Assembly: GCF_003260015.1 (NCBI RefSeq)
Contig: NZ_QCXS01000003.1
Location: 1,086,314 to 1,150,313 of the forward strand
Origin: Nakamurella deserti
GTDB taxonomy: Bacteria; Actinomycetota; Actinomycetes; Mycobacteriales; Nakamurellaceae
Direction: 5' to 3'
Length of the DNA stretch: 64,000 nucleotides
Shown here: positions 38,158-47,101 of the stretch, piece after piece
Layout of the letters: every line of letters starts with the position of its first letter
How positions within the stretch are numbered: position 1 is the stretch's first letter
Translations under genes and position numbers: made by a program
The notes under the pieces: generated by a model
Told to the model about the DNA's origin: nothing
What the model saw: only the letters and a program-made list of their open reading frames with translations
The model's database searches: none

Positions 38158-41001
38158 GTGACGACGAGCCCGATCCGACCACGCGGAACCGCCGGTGGAC
38201 CCGTGCCCGAGCAGCCCGCCGGTGCCTCCCCGACGCCGCCGGGCGGCGCCGGTGCCCGGGATCCTGAGGACGTCTTCTACTACCCGAACGGTCCGGTCGA
38301 TCCCGAGCGGGCGGCCGCGGACGCCCGGCACCCGCTGTCCGCCGAGCACGCCCGCCTGGCCGAGTCCCCCGGGGCGTCCGGGCCCTGGCGGATGTGGGGC
38401 CCGTACGTCTCCGGCCGTCAGTGGGGCACCGTCCGCGAGGACTACTCCGCCGACGGCAACGCATGGGACTACTTCCCGTTCGACCACGCCAACGCCCGGG
38501 CGTACCGCTGGGGCGAGGACGGGCTGGGCGGGATCAGCGACCGGTTCGGCTTCCTCAACTTCGGGGTCGCGCTGTGGAACGGCAGGGACCCGATCCTCAA
38601 GGAGCGGCTCTTCGGCCTGACCAACGGCGAGGGCAACCACGGCGAGGACGTCAAGGAGTACTGGTGGGCCATCGACGGCACCCCGACCCACAGCTGGATG
38701 GAGTGGCTCTACCGCTATCCGCAGGCCGAGTACCCGTATCAGCAGCTGCGTGAGGAGAACGCCGCCCGTGGCCGCGACCAGCGGGAGTACGAGCTCGGCG
38801 ACACCGGCATCCTCGACGGCAACCGCTTCTTCGACGTCACCATGAGCTACGCCAAGGCCGACGCCGACGACGTGTGCATCCGGATCACCGTCACTAACCA
38901 CGGTCCGGACGCCGCTCCCATCGACGTGCTGCCGACCGCGTGGCTGCGCAACACCTGGGCGTGGGGCCGGGACGGCCGGCAGGGCACGATGCACCAGATC
39001 CTGCCGCCGACGCTGTCCGTCGGCGGGCTGGAGGCCATCGAGATCTCCCAGGGCTTCCTGGGCCGCTACGTGCTGTCCGCCGCCGGGTCCCCCGACGTAC
39101 TGTTCTGCAACAACGAGACCAACGCGGTGAAGCTGTTCGACGCCCCGTCCAATCCGTCGAAGTACACCAAGGACGGCATCAACAACCGCGTCGTCCACGG
39201 CGACCTGAAGGCGGTCAACCCCGCCCTGGAGGGCACCAAGGCGGCGTTCTGGTACCACTTCGACGCGGTCCCGGCCGGCGGCTCGGTGTCGATGGAGCTG
39301 CGGCTGTCCCGGGACGCACCGGGTGACGCCACCTTCGGCGCGGGCTTCGACGCCGTGTTCGACGACCGCCGGTCCGAGGCCGACGACTTCTACTCCCACG
39401 TCATCCACCCGGAGCTCTCCGACGCCGACCGGCACATCGCCCGCCGCGCCTACGCCGGGCTGCTGTGGGGCAAGCAGCTCTACCGCTACGACGTCAACGC
39501 CTGGATGGAGGGCGACCCGAACAGCCCGCCGGTCGCCGACTACCGCAAGTACGTGCGCAACGAGCACTGGCGGCAGATGGCGCTGGCCGACGTCATCTCG
39601 ATGCCCGACGAGTGGGAGTACCCCTGGTTCGCCGCCTGGGACCTGGCCTTCCACGTCATCCCGCTGGCCCATGTCGATCCGGCGTTCGCCAAGGAACAGC
39701 TCGTATTGATGTGCCGCGAGTGGGCGATGCACCCGAACGGCCAGCTGCCCGCCTACGAGTGGGAGTTCGGAGACGTGAACCCGCCGGTGCACGCCTGGGC
39801 GGCCTGGCACGTCTACCGGATCGACGGCTACCGCGACCGCGAGTTCCTGGTCCGGGTGTTCACCAAGCTGCTGCTGAACTTCTCCTGGTGGGTCAACCGC
39901 AAGGACTCGACCGGCTCGAACGTCTTCGAGGGCGGCTTCCTCGGGATGGACAACATCGGCCTGTTCAACCGCTCGGCGCCGCTGCCGCCGGGCTACCGCC
40001 TGGAGCAGTCGGACGCGACCAGCTGGATGGCGTTCTACTGCCAGCAGATGTTCAAGATCGCGCTCGAGCTGTCCCGGCACGACAGCGCGTGGGACGACGT
40101 CGCGACGAAGTTCCTCGAACACTTCCTGTCCATCGCGCAGGCCATGCGCGAGTTCGGGTCGCGGGGCATCTCGCTGTGGCAGGAGGAGGACGGCTTCTTC
40201 TACGACGTGCTGGTCCATCCGGACGGGCAGGCGCCGCACATGCGGGTGCCGTCGATGGTCGGCCTGCTGCCCATCCTCGGGGCCACCGAGGTGCCGCAGT
40301 GGATCGCCGAGGAGTGTCCCGACGTCACCGCCCGGCTGCGCTGGCTGCAGCGCCGGCGGCCGGAGATGATGGGGCCGCTGCTGTCCCGGTCGGGACCCGG
40401 CGGACGGCGGATGCTGCTGTCGCTGGTGGACCCGGACCGGCTGAAGCGGATCCTGGAGCGGATGTTCGACACCGAGCAGTTCCTGTCGCCGTTCGGCATC
40501 CGCTCGCTGTCGGCGGCGGTGAAGCAGGTCATCACCGCCGAGATCGGCGGCCAGCAGGTGTCGATCGAGTACGAACCCGGCGAGTCCCGCAGCGGCATGT
40601 TCGGCGGCAACTCCAACTGGCGGGGGCCGATCTGGTTCCCGGTGAACGTGCTGCTGGCCGACAAGCTGCGCACTTACGGACGGCACTTCGGCGATTCGTT
40701 CACCATCGAGATCCCGAAGGGGTCGGGCAACTTCAAGACCCTGGTGCAGGCCGCGGACCTCATCGACAGCGGGCTCATCTCACTGTTCCGGCCGGTCGAC
40801 GGCAAGCGCCCCGCCGACGGCGACCGCATCGAGTCCAGCGACGACCCGTTGTGGTCGCAGCACCCGTCGTTCTGCGAGTACTTCGACGGTGACACCGGCG
40901 AGGGGCTCGGAGCGACCCACCAGACGGGCTGGACCGCGCTGGTGGCGCACCTGCTCAACCCGCGGCTGCCCCCGGATCCGCGCTCGCACGGCTGGGGCTG
41001 A
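38158..41001 (+). CDS. Large GH63-type glycosidase (MGH1-like)
   Basis: A 947-residue protein with no signal peptide, so cytoplasmic. The C-terminal half has the (alpha/alpha)6-barrel motifs of glycoside hydrolase family 63 (mannosyl-oligosaccharide glucosidase-like): EYPWFAAWDLAFHVIPLA, NGQLPAYEWEFGDVNPPVHAWA, GFLGMDNIGLFNRS, QSDATSWMAFYCQ, and near the end SNWRGPIWFPVN and TGWTALVAHLL. The acidic residues in WDLAF and the C-terminal region are candidate catalytic residues. The N-terminal half is a beta-rich domain. Family members act on alpha-glucosidic bonds in oligosaccharides or glucosylglycerate; the substrate here is unknown. Start is GTG at 38158 with a weak ribosome site. It stands alone. 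Confidence 0.85.
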   Translation: MTTSPIRPRGTAGGPVPEQPAGASPTPPGGAGARDPEDVFYYPNGPVDPERAAADARHPLSAEHARLAESPGASGPWRMWGPYVSGRQWGTVREDYSADGNAWDYFPFDHANARAYRWGEDGLGGISDRFGFLNFGVALWNGRDPILKERLFGLTNGEGNHGEDVKEYWWAIDGTPTHSWMEWLYRYPQAEYPYQQLREENAARGRDQREYELGDTGILDGNRFFDVTMSYAKADADDVCIRITVTNHGPDAAPIDVLPTAWLRNTWAWGRDGRQGTMHQILPPTLSVGGLEAIEISQGFLGRYVLSAAGSPDVLFCNNETNAVKLFDAPSNPSKYTKDGINNRVVHGDLKAVNPALEGTKAAFWYHFDAVPAGGSVSMELRLSRDAPGDATFGAGFDAVFDDRRSEADDFYSHVIHPELSDADRHIARRAYAGLLWGKQLYRYDVNAWMEGDPNSPPVADYRKYVRNEHWRQMALADVISMPDEWEYPWFAAWDLAFHVIPLAHVDPAFAKEQLVLMCREWAMHPNGQLPAYEWEFGDVNPPVHAWAAWHVYRIDGYRDREFLVRVFTKLLLNFSWWVNRKDSTGSNVFEGGFLGMDNIGLFNRSAPLPPGYRLEQSDATSWMAFYCQQMFKIALELSRHDSAWDDVATKFLEHFLSIAQAMREFGSRGISLWQEEDGFFYDVLVHPDGQAPHMRVPSMVGLLPILGATEVPQWIAEECPDVTARLRWLQRRRPEMMGPLLSRSGPGGRRMLLSLVDPDRLKRILERMFDTEQFLSPFGIRSLSAAVKQVITAEIGGQQVSIEYEPGESRSGMFGGNSNWRGPIWFPVNVLLADKLRTYGRHFGDSFTIEIPKGSGNFKTLVQAADLIDSGLISLFRPVDGKRPADGDRIESSDDPLWSQHPSFCEYFDGDTGEGLGATHQTGWTALVAHLLNPRLPPDPRSHGWG

Positions 41002-41069
41002 GCCCACCGCCGGGAGACGGCGGGCCACCCGACCCCCGGGAGCCGAGCCGAGCCGGCACCCGCCGCCGG

Positions 41070-41518
41070 TCAGAGCTCGAGCGTGAACCCCAGGTGTGAG
41101 GCGGTGAAGCCGAGCCGCTCGTAGAACACGTGCGCCCGCTCCCGCCGCCGGTTCGATGTCAGCTGCACCCGCGCGCAGCCCCGGTCCCGCGCGGTCGTGA
41201 CGATCGAGCTGATCAGCGCCCGGCCGATGCCCCGCCCGCGGAGGTCGTCCACCGTCCGGACGCCCCGATCTGGCAGATCAGCCCGCCGTCGTGGGACAGC
41301 CCACGGAGGTGGTTCACGGTCGCCGTGCACACCAGCCGACCGTCGAGCTCACCGACGACCAGGTCGGCGGCGGGATCGGCGAGGATCTCGGCGAGCGCGG
41401 CCCGCTGCCGGTCGGTCACCTCCGTGGGTTCGGCCACCGACCGCATGCGGTCCTGCGCCAACAGGCCCAGCACGGCGACGAGGTCATGGGGTTCCGCCGA
41501 CCGGAGCAGCAGGCTCAC
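41070..41518 (-). pseudogene. GNAT-family N-acetyltransferase, frameshifted
   Basis: Two frames together make one GNAT protein of about 150 residues. The first part (41518 to about 41270) starts with GTG: VSLLLRSAEPHDLVAVLGLLAQ, reaching LSHDGGLICQI. The second (about 41265 to 41070) reads VRTVDDLRGRGIGRALISSIV, the acetyl-CoA-binding RGxGxG loop, and ends HVFYERLGFTASHLGFTLEL. One base is missing near a run of four C (plus strand 41263-41266). The start overlaps the methyltransferase stop, so it was the second gene of that pair. Recent mutation or a sequencing error. Confidence 0.7.
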
Positions 41519-42288
41519 ACCACGTCCTGCGCCACGACCACGAACACCCGGGGGAACGGCAGCACGGTGCCGTAGGGCTGCCGCGGGTAGGCCTCCCGCA
41601 GCACCGACCGGTACTCCTCGACGAACTGGGGGCGCAGTTCGTCGGGGAGCGCCTGCAGGACGGGTCGCGCCCCGGTGCCGCTCATCCAGCCGAACACGGC
41701 GTCCTCGCCGGCGAGCACGTGCAGGTACGTCGTCTCCCAGGCGTCGACGGTCCACCCGGGGCCGGCCAGCAGGTCGAGGTAGGTCGCCGCGGTCACCCCG
41801 CGGGACAGCGCCGCCCCCTCGGCGTAGCGGGCGTACGGGTCCGCGGCGGCGAGTTCGCGCAGCAGCACGTGGCTCGGTCCGCGGAAGTTGTTCGGCACCT
41901 GGAAGGCGAGCACCCCGCCCGGGGTCAGGTGCTCGCGCAGCCGCGGGACGATCTCGAGCTGCGCCGGCACCCACTGGAAGGCGGCGTTGGAGATGATCAG
42001 GTCGACCGGCTCGTCCGGGAACCACTCCCCGATCGCACCCTCGACGTAACGGGCACCCGGGTCGGTGTTCTCCGCGGTCGCCGTCGCGATCATCTCCGGT
42101 GACGAGTCGACCCCGACGATCTCCGCCGCGGGCCACCGTGACCGCATCAGTGCGGTGAGGTGCCCGGGGCCGCAGCCGAGGTCGACGATCGTGCGGCGCT
42201 CGCCCGGCACCCGGGCCAGCAGGTCCACGAACGGCCGGCTGCGCTCGTCGGCGAACTGCAGGTAGGTCTGCGGACTCCACTGCGGCAT
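41515..42288 (-). CDS. tam: Trans-aconitate 2-methyltransferase-like SAM methyltransferase
   Basis: A 257-residue class I methyltransferase. The SAM-binding motif VDLGCGPGHLTALM is near residue 36, followed by VGVDSSPEMIATA and DLIISNAAFQWVP; the opening PQWSPQTYLQFADERSRPF and later VPNNFRGPSHVLLRE are typical of Tam, which methylates trans-aconitate formed by side reaction of aconitase. The ATG at 42288 was chosen over 42294 because GGAGGAG then has a proper 6-base spacing. It overlaps the frameshifted acetyltransferase gene. The Tam assignment is by motif resemblance; other small-acid substrates are possible. Confidence 0.85.
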   Translation of the reverse strand: MPQWSPQTYLQFADERSRPFVDLLARVPGERRTIVDLGCGPGHLTALMRSRWPAAEIVGVDSSPEMIATATAENTDPGARYVEGAIGEWFPDEPVDLIISNAAFQWVPAQLEIVPRLREHLTPGGVLAFQVPNNFRGPSHVLLRELAAADPYARYAEGAALSRGVTAATYLDLLAGPGWTVDAWETTYLHVLAGEDAVFGWMSGTGARPVLQALPDELRPQFVEEYRSVLREAYPRQPYGTVLPFPRVFVVVAQDVV

Positions 42289-42383
42289 GGGCATCTCCTC
42301 CGGTGAATGCGCACGACGCTAGGCGATCGCACCGGTCCCGCGACGCCGGCTCCTGCTCAATAGTGGCGCGCTCCCGGTGCCCG

Positions 42384-42399
42384 TTGCTCATGTGAGCAA
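42384..42399. promoter_or_regulatory. TGCTCA-N2-TGAGCA operator of catabolic operon 1
   Basis: TTGCTCATGTGAGCAA: perfect 7-base arms around TG, 102 bases before the first dehydrogenase start. The same core recurs upstream of operon 2. Probably bound by one of the two SorC-family regulators of the island. Confidence 0.65.
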
Positions 42400-42500
42400 A
42401 ACCGCCAACATTTGTGCCGGAGCCCGGCTCGCCGCCCTAGCGTTGGCCCCGGCGCTGAGGCACGCGCCGGCCCACACGACGCAGGACAGGGGACGACTCG

Positions 42501-43544
42501 GTGACGGAACAGATGACCGCGGCTCTGATGTACGAGCCGGGAGACGTGCGGGTGGAGCAGGTCGACATCCCGGCCATCGGCCCCGGCGACCTGCTGGTCA
42601 AGGTGGCCGCCTGCGGCGTCTGCGGCTCCGACATCCCCCGGATGAACTTCTCCGGCGCCTACCGCTACCCCCTCATCTGCGGCCACGAGTTCTCCGGGCA
42701 CGTCGTCGACGCCGGCGGGTCGGTCTCCGGGTTCTCCCAGGGCGACCTGGTGTCGGTGCCGCCGCTGCTGCCCTGCCGCCGATGCGCGAGCTGCACCGCC
42801 GGCAACTTCAGTCTCTGCGAGAACTACGACTACTTCGGCAGCCGCCGCGACGGCGCGTACGCCCAGTACGTCGACGTCCCGGCCGACAACGCCCTGCTGA
42901 TGCCCCGTGGCCTCGACCCGCGGGCCGCGGCGATGATCGACCCGTCGGCCATCGCGCTGCACGCCGTGCTCAAGACGAACCTGACGGAGGGCAAGCGGGT
43001 CGGGGTGCTGGGTGCCGGGCCCATCGGCCTGTTCGCGGTGCAGTGGGCCAAGATCTTCGGCGCCGGGGAGGTGCTGGCGCTGGACGTCAACGAGCAGAAG
43101 GCCCAGATGGCGCGCGACGCCGGGGCCGACCTGACCGCCACCTCGGCGGAGGAGGCGCTGGACCAGGCCGGTCGCGGGTTCGACGTGATCATCGAGACCG
43201 CCGGCGTGCCGCCGACGATCGCCCTGGCGCCGAACCTCGCCGCGCGGCACGGTGCGGCCGCCTTCATCGGCATCCCGCACAGCCCGGTGGAACTGGACAA
43301 GGCGACCTTCAGCGCATTCCTGCGGCGCGAGATCTCACTGCACGGCAGCTGGAACTCGTTCTCGGCCCCGTTCCCGGGATCGGAATGGACCGACTCGGCC
43401 GCCCGCCTCGCCGACGGATCCCTGCGGTGGGAATTCATGATCACGCATGAACTGGGTCTGGAGGCCGTTCCGCTGACCATGAAGCAGCTCGCCGACCGGT
43501 CGATCTTCAGCTCGAAGGTCCTGTTCCTGCCGAACGCCAACTGA
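42501..43544 (+). CDS. Zinc-binding polyol/sugar dehydrogenase (MDR; galactitol-1-phosphate dehydrogenase-like)
   Basis: A 347-residue medium-chain dehydrogenase. Catalytic zinc ligands lie in CGVCGSDIP and CGHEFSGHV; the structural zinc cysteines are CRRCASCTAGNFSLC. The NAD-binding loop is VLGAGPIGLFAVQWAK, followed by LALDVNEQK. Overall it looks most like galactitol-1-phosphate 5-dehydrogenase and related polyol enzymes. The start is GTG at 42501 with AGGGGA 8 bases upstream. First gene of operon 1 (dehydrogenase, regulator, DeoC, two aldehyde dehydrogenase genes). Substrate unknown; a polyol or polyol phosphate made by the FGGY kinase of operon 2 is a fair guess. Confidence 0.87.
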   Translation: MTEQMTAALMYEPGDVRVEQVDIPAIGPGDLLVKVAACGVCGSDIPRMNFSGAYRYPLICGHEFSGHVVDAGGSVSGFSQGDLVSVPPLLPCRRCASCTAGNFSLCENYDYFGSRRDGAYAQYVDVPADNALLMPRGLDPRAAAMIDPSAIALHAVLKTNLTEGKRVGVLGAGPIGLFAVQWAKIFGAGEVLALDVNEQKAQMARDAGADLTATSAEEALDQAGRGFDVIIETAGVPPTIALAPNLAARHGAAAFIGIPHSPVELDKATFSAFLRREISLHGSWNSFSAPFPGSEWTDSAARLADGSLRWEFMITHELGLEAVPLTMKQLADRSIFSSKVLFLPNAN

Positions 43545-43575
43545 GGGTCGCTCGCACGCGATCGACAATGAGGCC

Positions 43576-44532
43576 ATGACCGAAGAAGACGAAATCCTGG
43601 CCGTCAAAGCCGCCGAGTTGTACTACGAGAGCGACAAGACGCAGGGCGAGATCGCGGCCCTGCTGCAGATCACCCGCTGGAAGGTGGGCCGGCTCATCGC
43701 GCAGGCCCGGGAGAGCGGGTTCGTCCGCATCGAGATCGTGCATCCGCGGGCCCGGCGGCAACCGCTGGAACGGGCGTTGCGCGACCGCTTCGGCCTGCGG
43801 GACGCGGTCGTCGTCCCGGGCCTGGGCGAGGGCGACACGGACGCCCTCCGCGGGCGGGTCGCGCTCGCCGCGGCGGAGTACCTGTCGACCATCCGGCCCG
43901 CACCGCGCAGCCTCGGCGTCAGCTGGGGCCGCACGATGCACGAGGTCGCCTCGCAGGCCAAGCAGGGCTGGGCCAACGGCGTCAACGTCGTGCAGCTCAA
44001 CGGCGGCGTCAGCCTCAACCGGCGGGCCAGCTCCGCGGCCAACACCGCCGTGATGCTCGCCCAGAAGGGCGGCGGATCGGCCAGCATGCTGCCGAGCCCG
44101 GCGATCCTGGAGCGGGTCGAGACCAAGCGGGCCATCGAGTCCGACCGCACCGTGCGGGGAGTCCTCGACATGGCGGCGGCGGCGTCGGTGCTGCTGTTCA
44201 GTGCCGGTCTGGTCGAGAAGTCCTCGGTGCTGGTGGAGACCGGCTACATCTCCGCGGCCTACCTCGACGAGCTGCGGGACAAGGGCGCGGTCGGCGACGT
44301 CCTCGGCCGGTTCGTCGACGCCAACGGCTTCCCCGTCGACCCCGCGCTCGAGGAGCGCACGGTCGGCATCGGGCTGGACGTCCTGCGGGCCGCGAAGTGG
44401 GCGATCGCGGTCATCGCCGGCGAGACCAAACACGACATCTGCCGGGCGGTGGTGACCAACGGACTGTGCTCGGTCCTGATCACCGACGAACTCACCGCCG
44501 AGCACCTCATCGACGACAGCCTGTGCCGGTGA
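43576..44532 (+). CDS. SorC-family (sugar-binding) transcriptional regulator 1
   Basis: A 318-residue regulator. The N-terminal helix-turn-helix reads AAELYYESDKTQGEIAALLQITRWKVGRLIAQARESGFVRI, the usual SorC/DeoR-type opening. The effector domain contains LGVSWGRTMHEVA, VVQLNGGV, and near the end LRDKGAVGDVLGRFVDANG, hallmark motifs of the sugar-binding domain that senses phosphorylated sugars. It is embedded in operon 1, 31 bases after the dehydrogenase, so it is likely autoregulated through the TGCTCA dyad. A second, divergent homologue ends operon 2. Confidence 0.92.
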   Translation: MTEEDEILAVKAAELYYESDKTQGEIAALLQITRWKVGRLIAQARESGFVRIEIVHPRARRQPLERALRDRFGLRDAVVVPGLGEGDTDALRGRVALAAAEYLSTIRPAPRSLGVSWGRTMHEVASQAKQGWANGVNVVQLNGGVSLNRRASSAANTAVMLAQKGGGSASMLPSPAILERVETKRAIESDRTVRGVLDMAAAASVLLFSAGLVEKSSVLVETGYISAAYLDELRDKGAVGDVLGRFVDANGFPVDPALEERTVGIGLDVLRAAKWAIAVIAGETKHDICRAVVTNGLCSVLITDELTAEHLIDDSLCR

Positions 44533-44595
44533 GCACCCCCGCGAAGCACCCGGACGCCACCCGTCCGCGCCCACCACACCGATCCAGAGGAATCC

Positions 44596-45618
44596 ATGAC
44601 CATCCAGAAGGACCACGTCGCGCCGGTCGCGACCTCCGCCACCCGCGCGCGTGACCTGCTGCGCGGGCCGGCGTCGGACACCAACCTGCGTCGCTACCTC
44701 GACGGCATCCCCGGCGTGGACGCGGTCGGTCTCGAGGCCCGCGCCGCCGGGCTCGGCACCCGCTCCATCAAGACGTCGTCCAAGGCGTGGGCCCTGGACC
44801 GCATCATCGAGCTGATCGACCTGACCACCCTGGAGGGCGCCGACACCCCCGGCAAGGTGCGGTCACTGGTGGCCAAGGCACTCACCCCGGACGCGAGCGA
44901 CCTCAGCACCCCCCGGGTGGCAGCGGTCTGCATCTACGGCGACCTGGTCCCGGTCGCGGTCGAGGCCCTCGGCGCCGCGCACTCGGCCGGCCGCGACGAC
45001 GGCGTCAACGTCGCCGCCGTGGCGACCGCCTTCCCGAGCGGCCGGGCCTCGCTGTCCGTCAAACTGGCCGACACCGCCGACGCGGTCGCCGCCGGCGCCG
45101 ACGAGATCGACATGGTCATCGACCGCGGCGCCTTCCTGGCCGGCCGGTACGGCGAGGTCTACGACGAGATCGAAGCGGTCAAGCACGCCTGCCGCCGCGC
45201 GGACGGATCGTCCGCCCACCTGAAGGTCATCCTCGAGACCGGGGAGCTGAACACCTACGACAACGTCCGCCGCGCGTCGTGGCTGGCCATCCTGGCCGGT
45301 GGCGACTTCATCAAGACCTCGACCGGCAAGGTCTCGCCGGCCGCGACCCTGCCGATGACGCTGTCGATGCTGGAGGTCGTCCGCGACTGGTACCGGCTCA
45401 CCGGCGAGCGGGTCGGCGTCAAGCCCGCGGGCGGCATCCGCACCTCCAAGGACGCCATCAAGCACCTCGTGCTGGTGGCCGAGACCGTCGGCGAGGAGTG
45501 GCTGACCCCGCACCTGTTCCGGTTCGGCGCGTCCAGCCTGCTCAACGACGTGCTGCTGCAACGCCAGAAGATCCGCACGGGCCAGTACTCCGGCCCCGAC
45601 TACGTCACCATCGACTGA
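44596..45618 (+). CDS. deoC: Deoxyribose-phosphate aldolase (long, eukaryote-like form)
   Basis: A 340-residue DERA. It splits 2-deoxyribose 5-phosphate to glyceraldehyde 3-phosphate and acetaldehyde. The Schiff-base lysine is K240 in GGDFIKTSTGK and the activating lysine is K276 in VKPAGGIRT; EIDMVIDRGAFLAGRYGEVYDEI holds the conserved aspartate. At 340 residues with a 70-residue N-terminal extension (IELIDLTTLEG) it follows the longer form known from animal DERA, not the 250-residue E. coli type. GAGGA precedes the ATG. Followed after 13 bases by an aldehyde dehydrogenase that could remove acetaldehyde. Confidence 0.95.
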   Translation: MTIQKDHVAPVATSATRARDLLRGPASDTNLRRYLDGIPGVDAVGLEARAAGLGTRSIKTSSKAWALDRIIELIDLTTLEGADTPGKVRSLVAKALTPDASDLSTPRVAAVCIYGDLVPVAVEALGAAHSAGRDDGVNVAAVATAFPSGRASLSVKLADTADAVAAGADEIDMVIDRGAFLAGRYGEVYDEIEAVKHACRRADGSSAHLKVILETGELNTYDNVRRASWLAILAGGDFIKTSTGKVSPAATLPMTLSMLEVVRDWYRLTGERVGVKPAGGIRTSKDAIKHLVLVAETVGEEWLTPHLFRFGASSLLNDVLLQRQKIRTGQYSGPDYVTID

Positions 45619-45631
45619 CAGGGAACACCCC

Positions 45632-47101
45632 ATGACCTTCCTCGAGTACGCACCGGCGCCGGAGTCCCCGGGCATCGTCGCGCTGCGCGACCAGTACGGC
45701 CTGTTCATCGACGGGAAGTTCGTCGACGGCCACGGCACCCCCTTCGACACCATCTCGCCGGCCACCGGGGAGCGGCTGGCCACCATGGCCGCCGGCGACG
45801 CGCAGGACGTCGACGCCGCGGTCGCCGCCGCCCGCCGCGCCTACGAGCAGACCTGGTCCCGGATGCCCGGGTCCGAACGCGCCAAGTACCTGTACCGGAT
45901 CGCGCGCCTGGTGCAGGAACGGTCGCGGGAGCTCGCGGTGGCCGAGAGCATGAACAACGGCAAGCCCATCAAGGAGACCCGGGACTTCGACATCCCCACC
46001 GTCGCCGCCTGGTTCTTCTACTACGCCGGCTGGGCCGACAAGCTCGAGTACGCCGGACTCGGCCCGGACCCGCGCGGGCTGGGCGTGGCCGCGCAGATCA
46101 TCCCGTGGAACTTCCCGCTGATGATGCTGGCCTGGAAGATCGCGCCGGCGCTGGCCGCCGGCAACACGGTGGTGCTCAAGCCCGCGTCCACGACGCCGCT
46201 GACCGCGCTGCTGTTCGCCGACATCCTGCAGCAGGCGGAGCTGCCGCCCGGGGTGGTCAACATCCTGTCCGGGCCAGGCAGCATGGGCGGCGCGCTGGTC
46301 GCCCACCCCGGGGTCGACAAGGTCGCCTTCACCGGCAGCACGATGGTCGGCCAGGGCATCGCCCGCGCGGTCGCCGGATCACGCAAGAAGCTGACGCTGG
46401 AGCTGGGCGGCAAGGGCGCGAACATCGTCTTCGACGACGCCCCCATCGATCAGGCCATCGAGGGCATCGTCAGCGGCATCTTCTTCAACCAGGGCCAGGT
46501 CTGCTGCGCCGGCTCGCGGCTGCTCGTCCAGGAGAACGTCCACGACGAGGTCGTCGAACGGCTCAAGGTCCGGCTGTCGACACTGCGGGTCGGTGATCCC
46601 CTGGACAAGAACACCGACGTCGGGGCGATCAACTCCGCCGCCCAGCTGGCCACGATCACCGAACACGCCGCCGTCGGCGTGGCCGAGGGCGCCGTCCGGT
46701 GGAGCGCTCCGTGCACGCTGCCCGACCGCGGGTTCTGGTTCCCCCCGACCATCTTCACCCGGGTCTCCCCCAGCCACCGGATCGCCCGGGACGAGATCTT
46801 CGGACCGGTGCTGTCGGTGCTGAGCTTCCGCACGCCGGCCGAGGCCATCGAGAAGGCCAACAACACCCCCTACGGGCTGTCGGCCGGCATCTGGAGCGAG
46901 AAGGGGTCCCGCGTGCTCGCGGTCGCCGACCGGCTCAAGGCCGGGGTGGTGTGGACCAACACCTTCAACAAGTTCGACCCCACCTCCCCGTTCGGCGGCT
47001 ACAAGGAGTCCGGTTACGGACGCGAGGGCGGCGTCCCCGGGCTGATGTCCTACCTGACCTCGGCCCGGGTCGAGGCCGCCGCGAAAGGAATCCTGAAATG
47101 A
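45632..47101 (+). CDS. NAD(P)-dependent aldehyde dehydrogenase
   Basis: A 489-residue aldehyde dehydrogenase with all catalytic features: IIPWNFPLMMLAWK, general-base Glu257 in LELGGKGANIVF, nucleophile Cys291 in GQVCCAGSR, and EIFGPVLSV plus PFGGYKESGYGRE near the end. It begins 13 bases after deoC, and the natural job is oxidation of the acetaldehyde released by DeoC, giving acetate or, with another acceptor, a related acid. Its stop overlaps the next gene (ATGA), a second, shortened homologue, suggesting that the two are made together. Confidence 0.93.
   Translation: MTFLEYAPAPESPGIVALRDQYGLFIDGKFVDGHGTPFDTISPATGERLATMAAGDAQDVDAAVAAARRAYEQTWSRMPGSERAKYLYRIARLVQERSRELAVAESMNNGKPIKETRDFDIPTVAAWFFYYAGWADKLEYAGLGPDPRGLGVAAQIIPWNFPLMMLAWKIAPALAAGNTVVLKPASTTPLTALLFADILQQAELPPGVVNILSGPGSMGGALVAHPGVDKVAFTGSTMVGQGIARAVAGSRKKLTLELGGKGANIVFDDAPIDQAIEGIVSGIFFNQGQVCCAGSRLLVQENVHDEVVERLKVRLSTLRVGDPLDKNTDVGAINSAAQLATITEHAAVGVAEGAVRWSAPCTLPDRGFWFPPTIFTRVSPSHRIARDEIFGPVLSVLSFRTPAEAIEKANNTPYGLSAGIWSEKGSRVLAVADRLKAGVVWTNTFNKFDPTSPFGGYKESGYGREGGVPGLMSYLTSARVEAAAKGILK

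Noticed and set aside
42384..42399. CRP/GlxR-type site (TGTGA-like half)
   Set aside because: The dyad arms are TTGCTCA/TGAGCAA with a 2-base centre, unlike TGTGA-N6-TCACA, and the same form recurs at operon 2.
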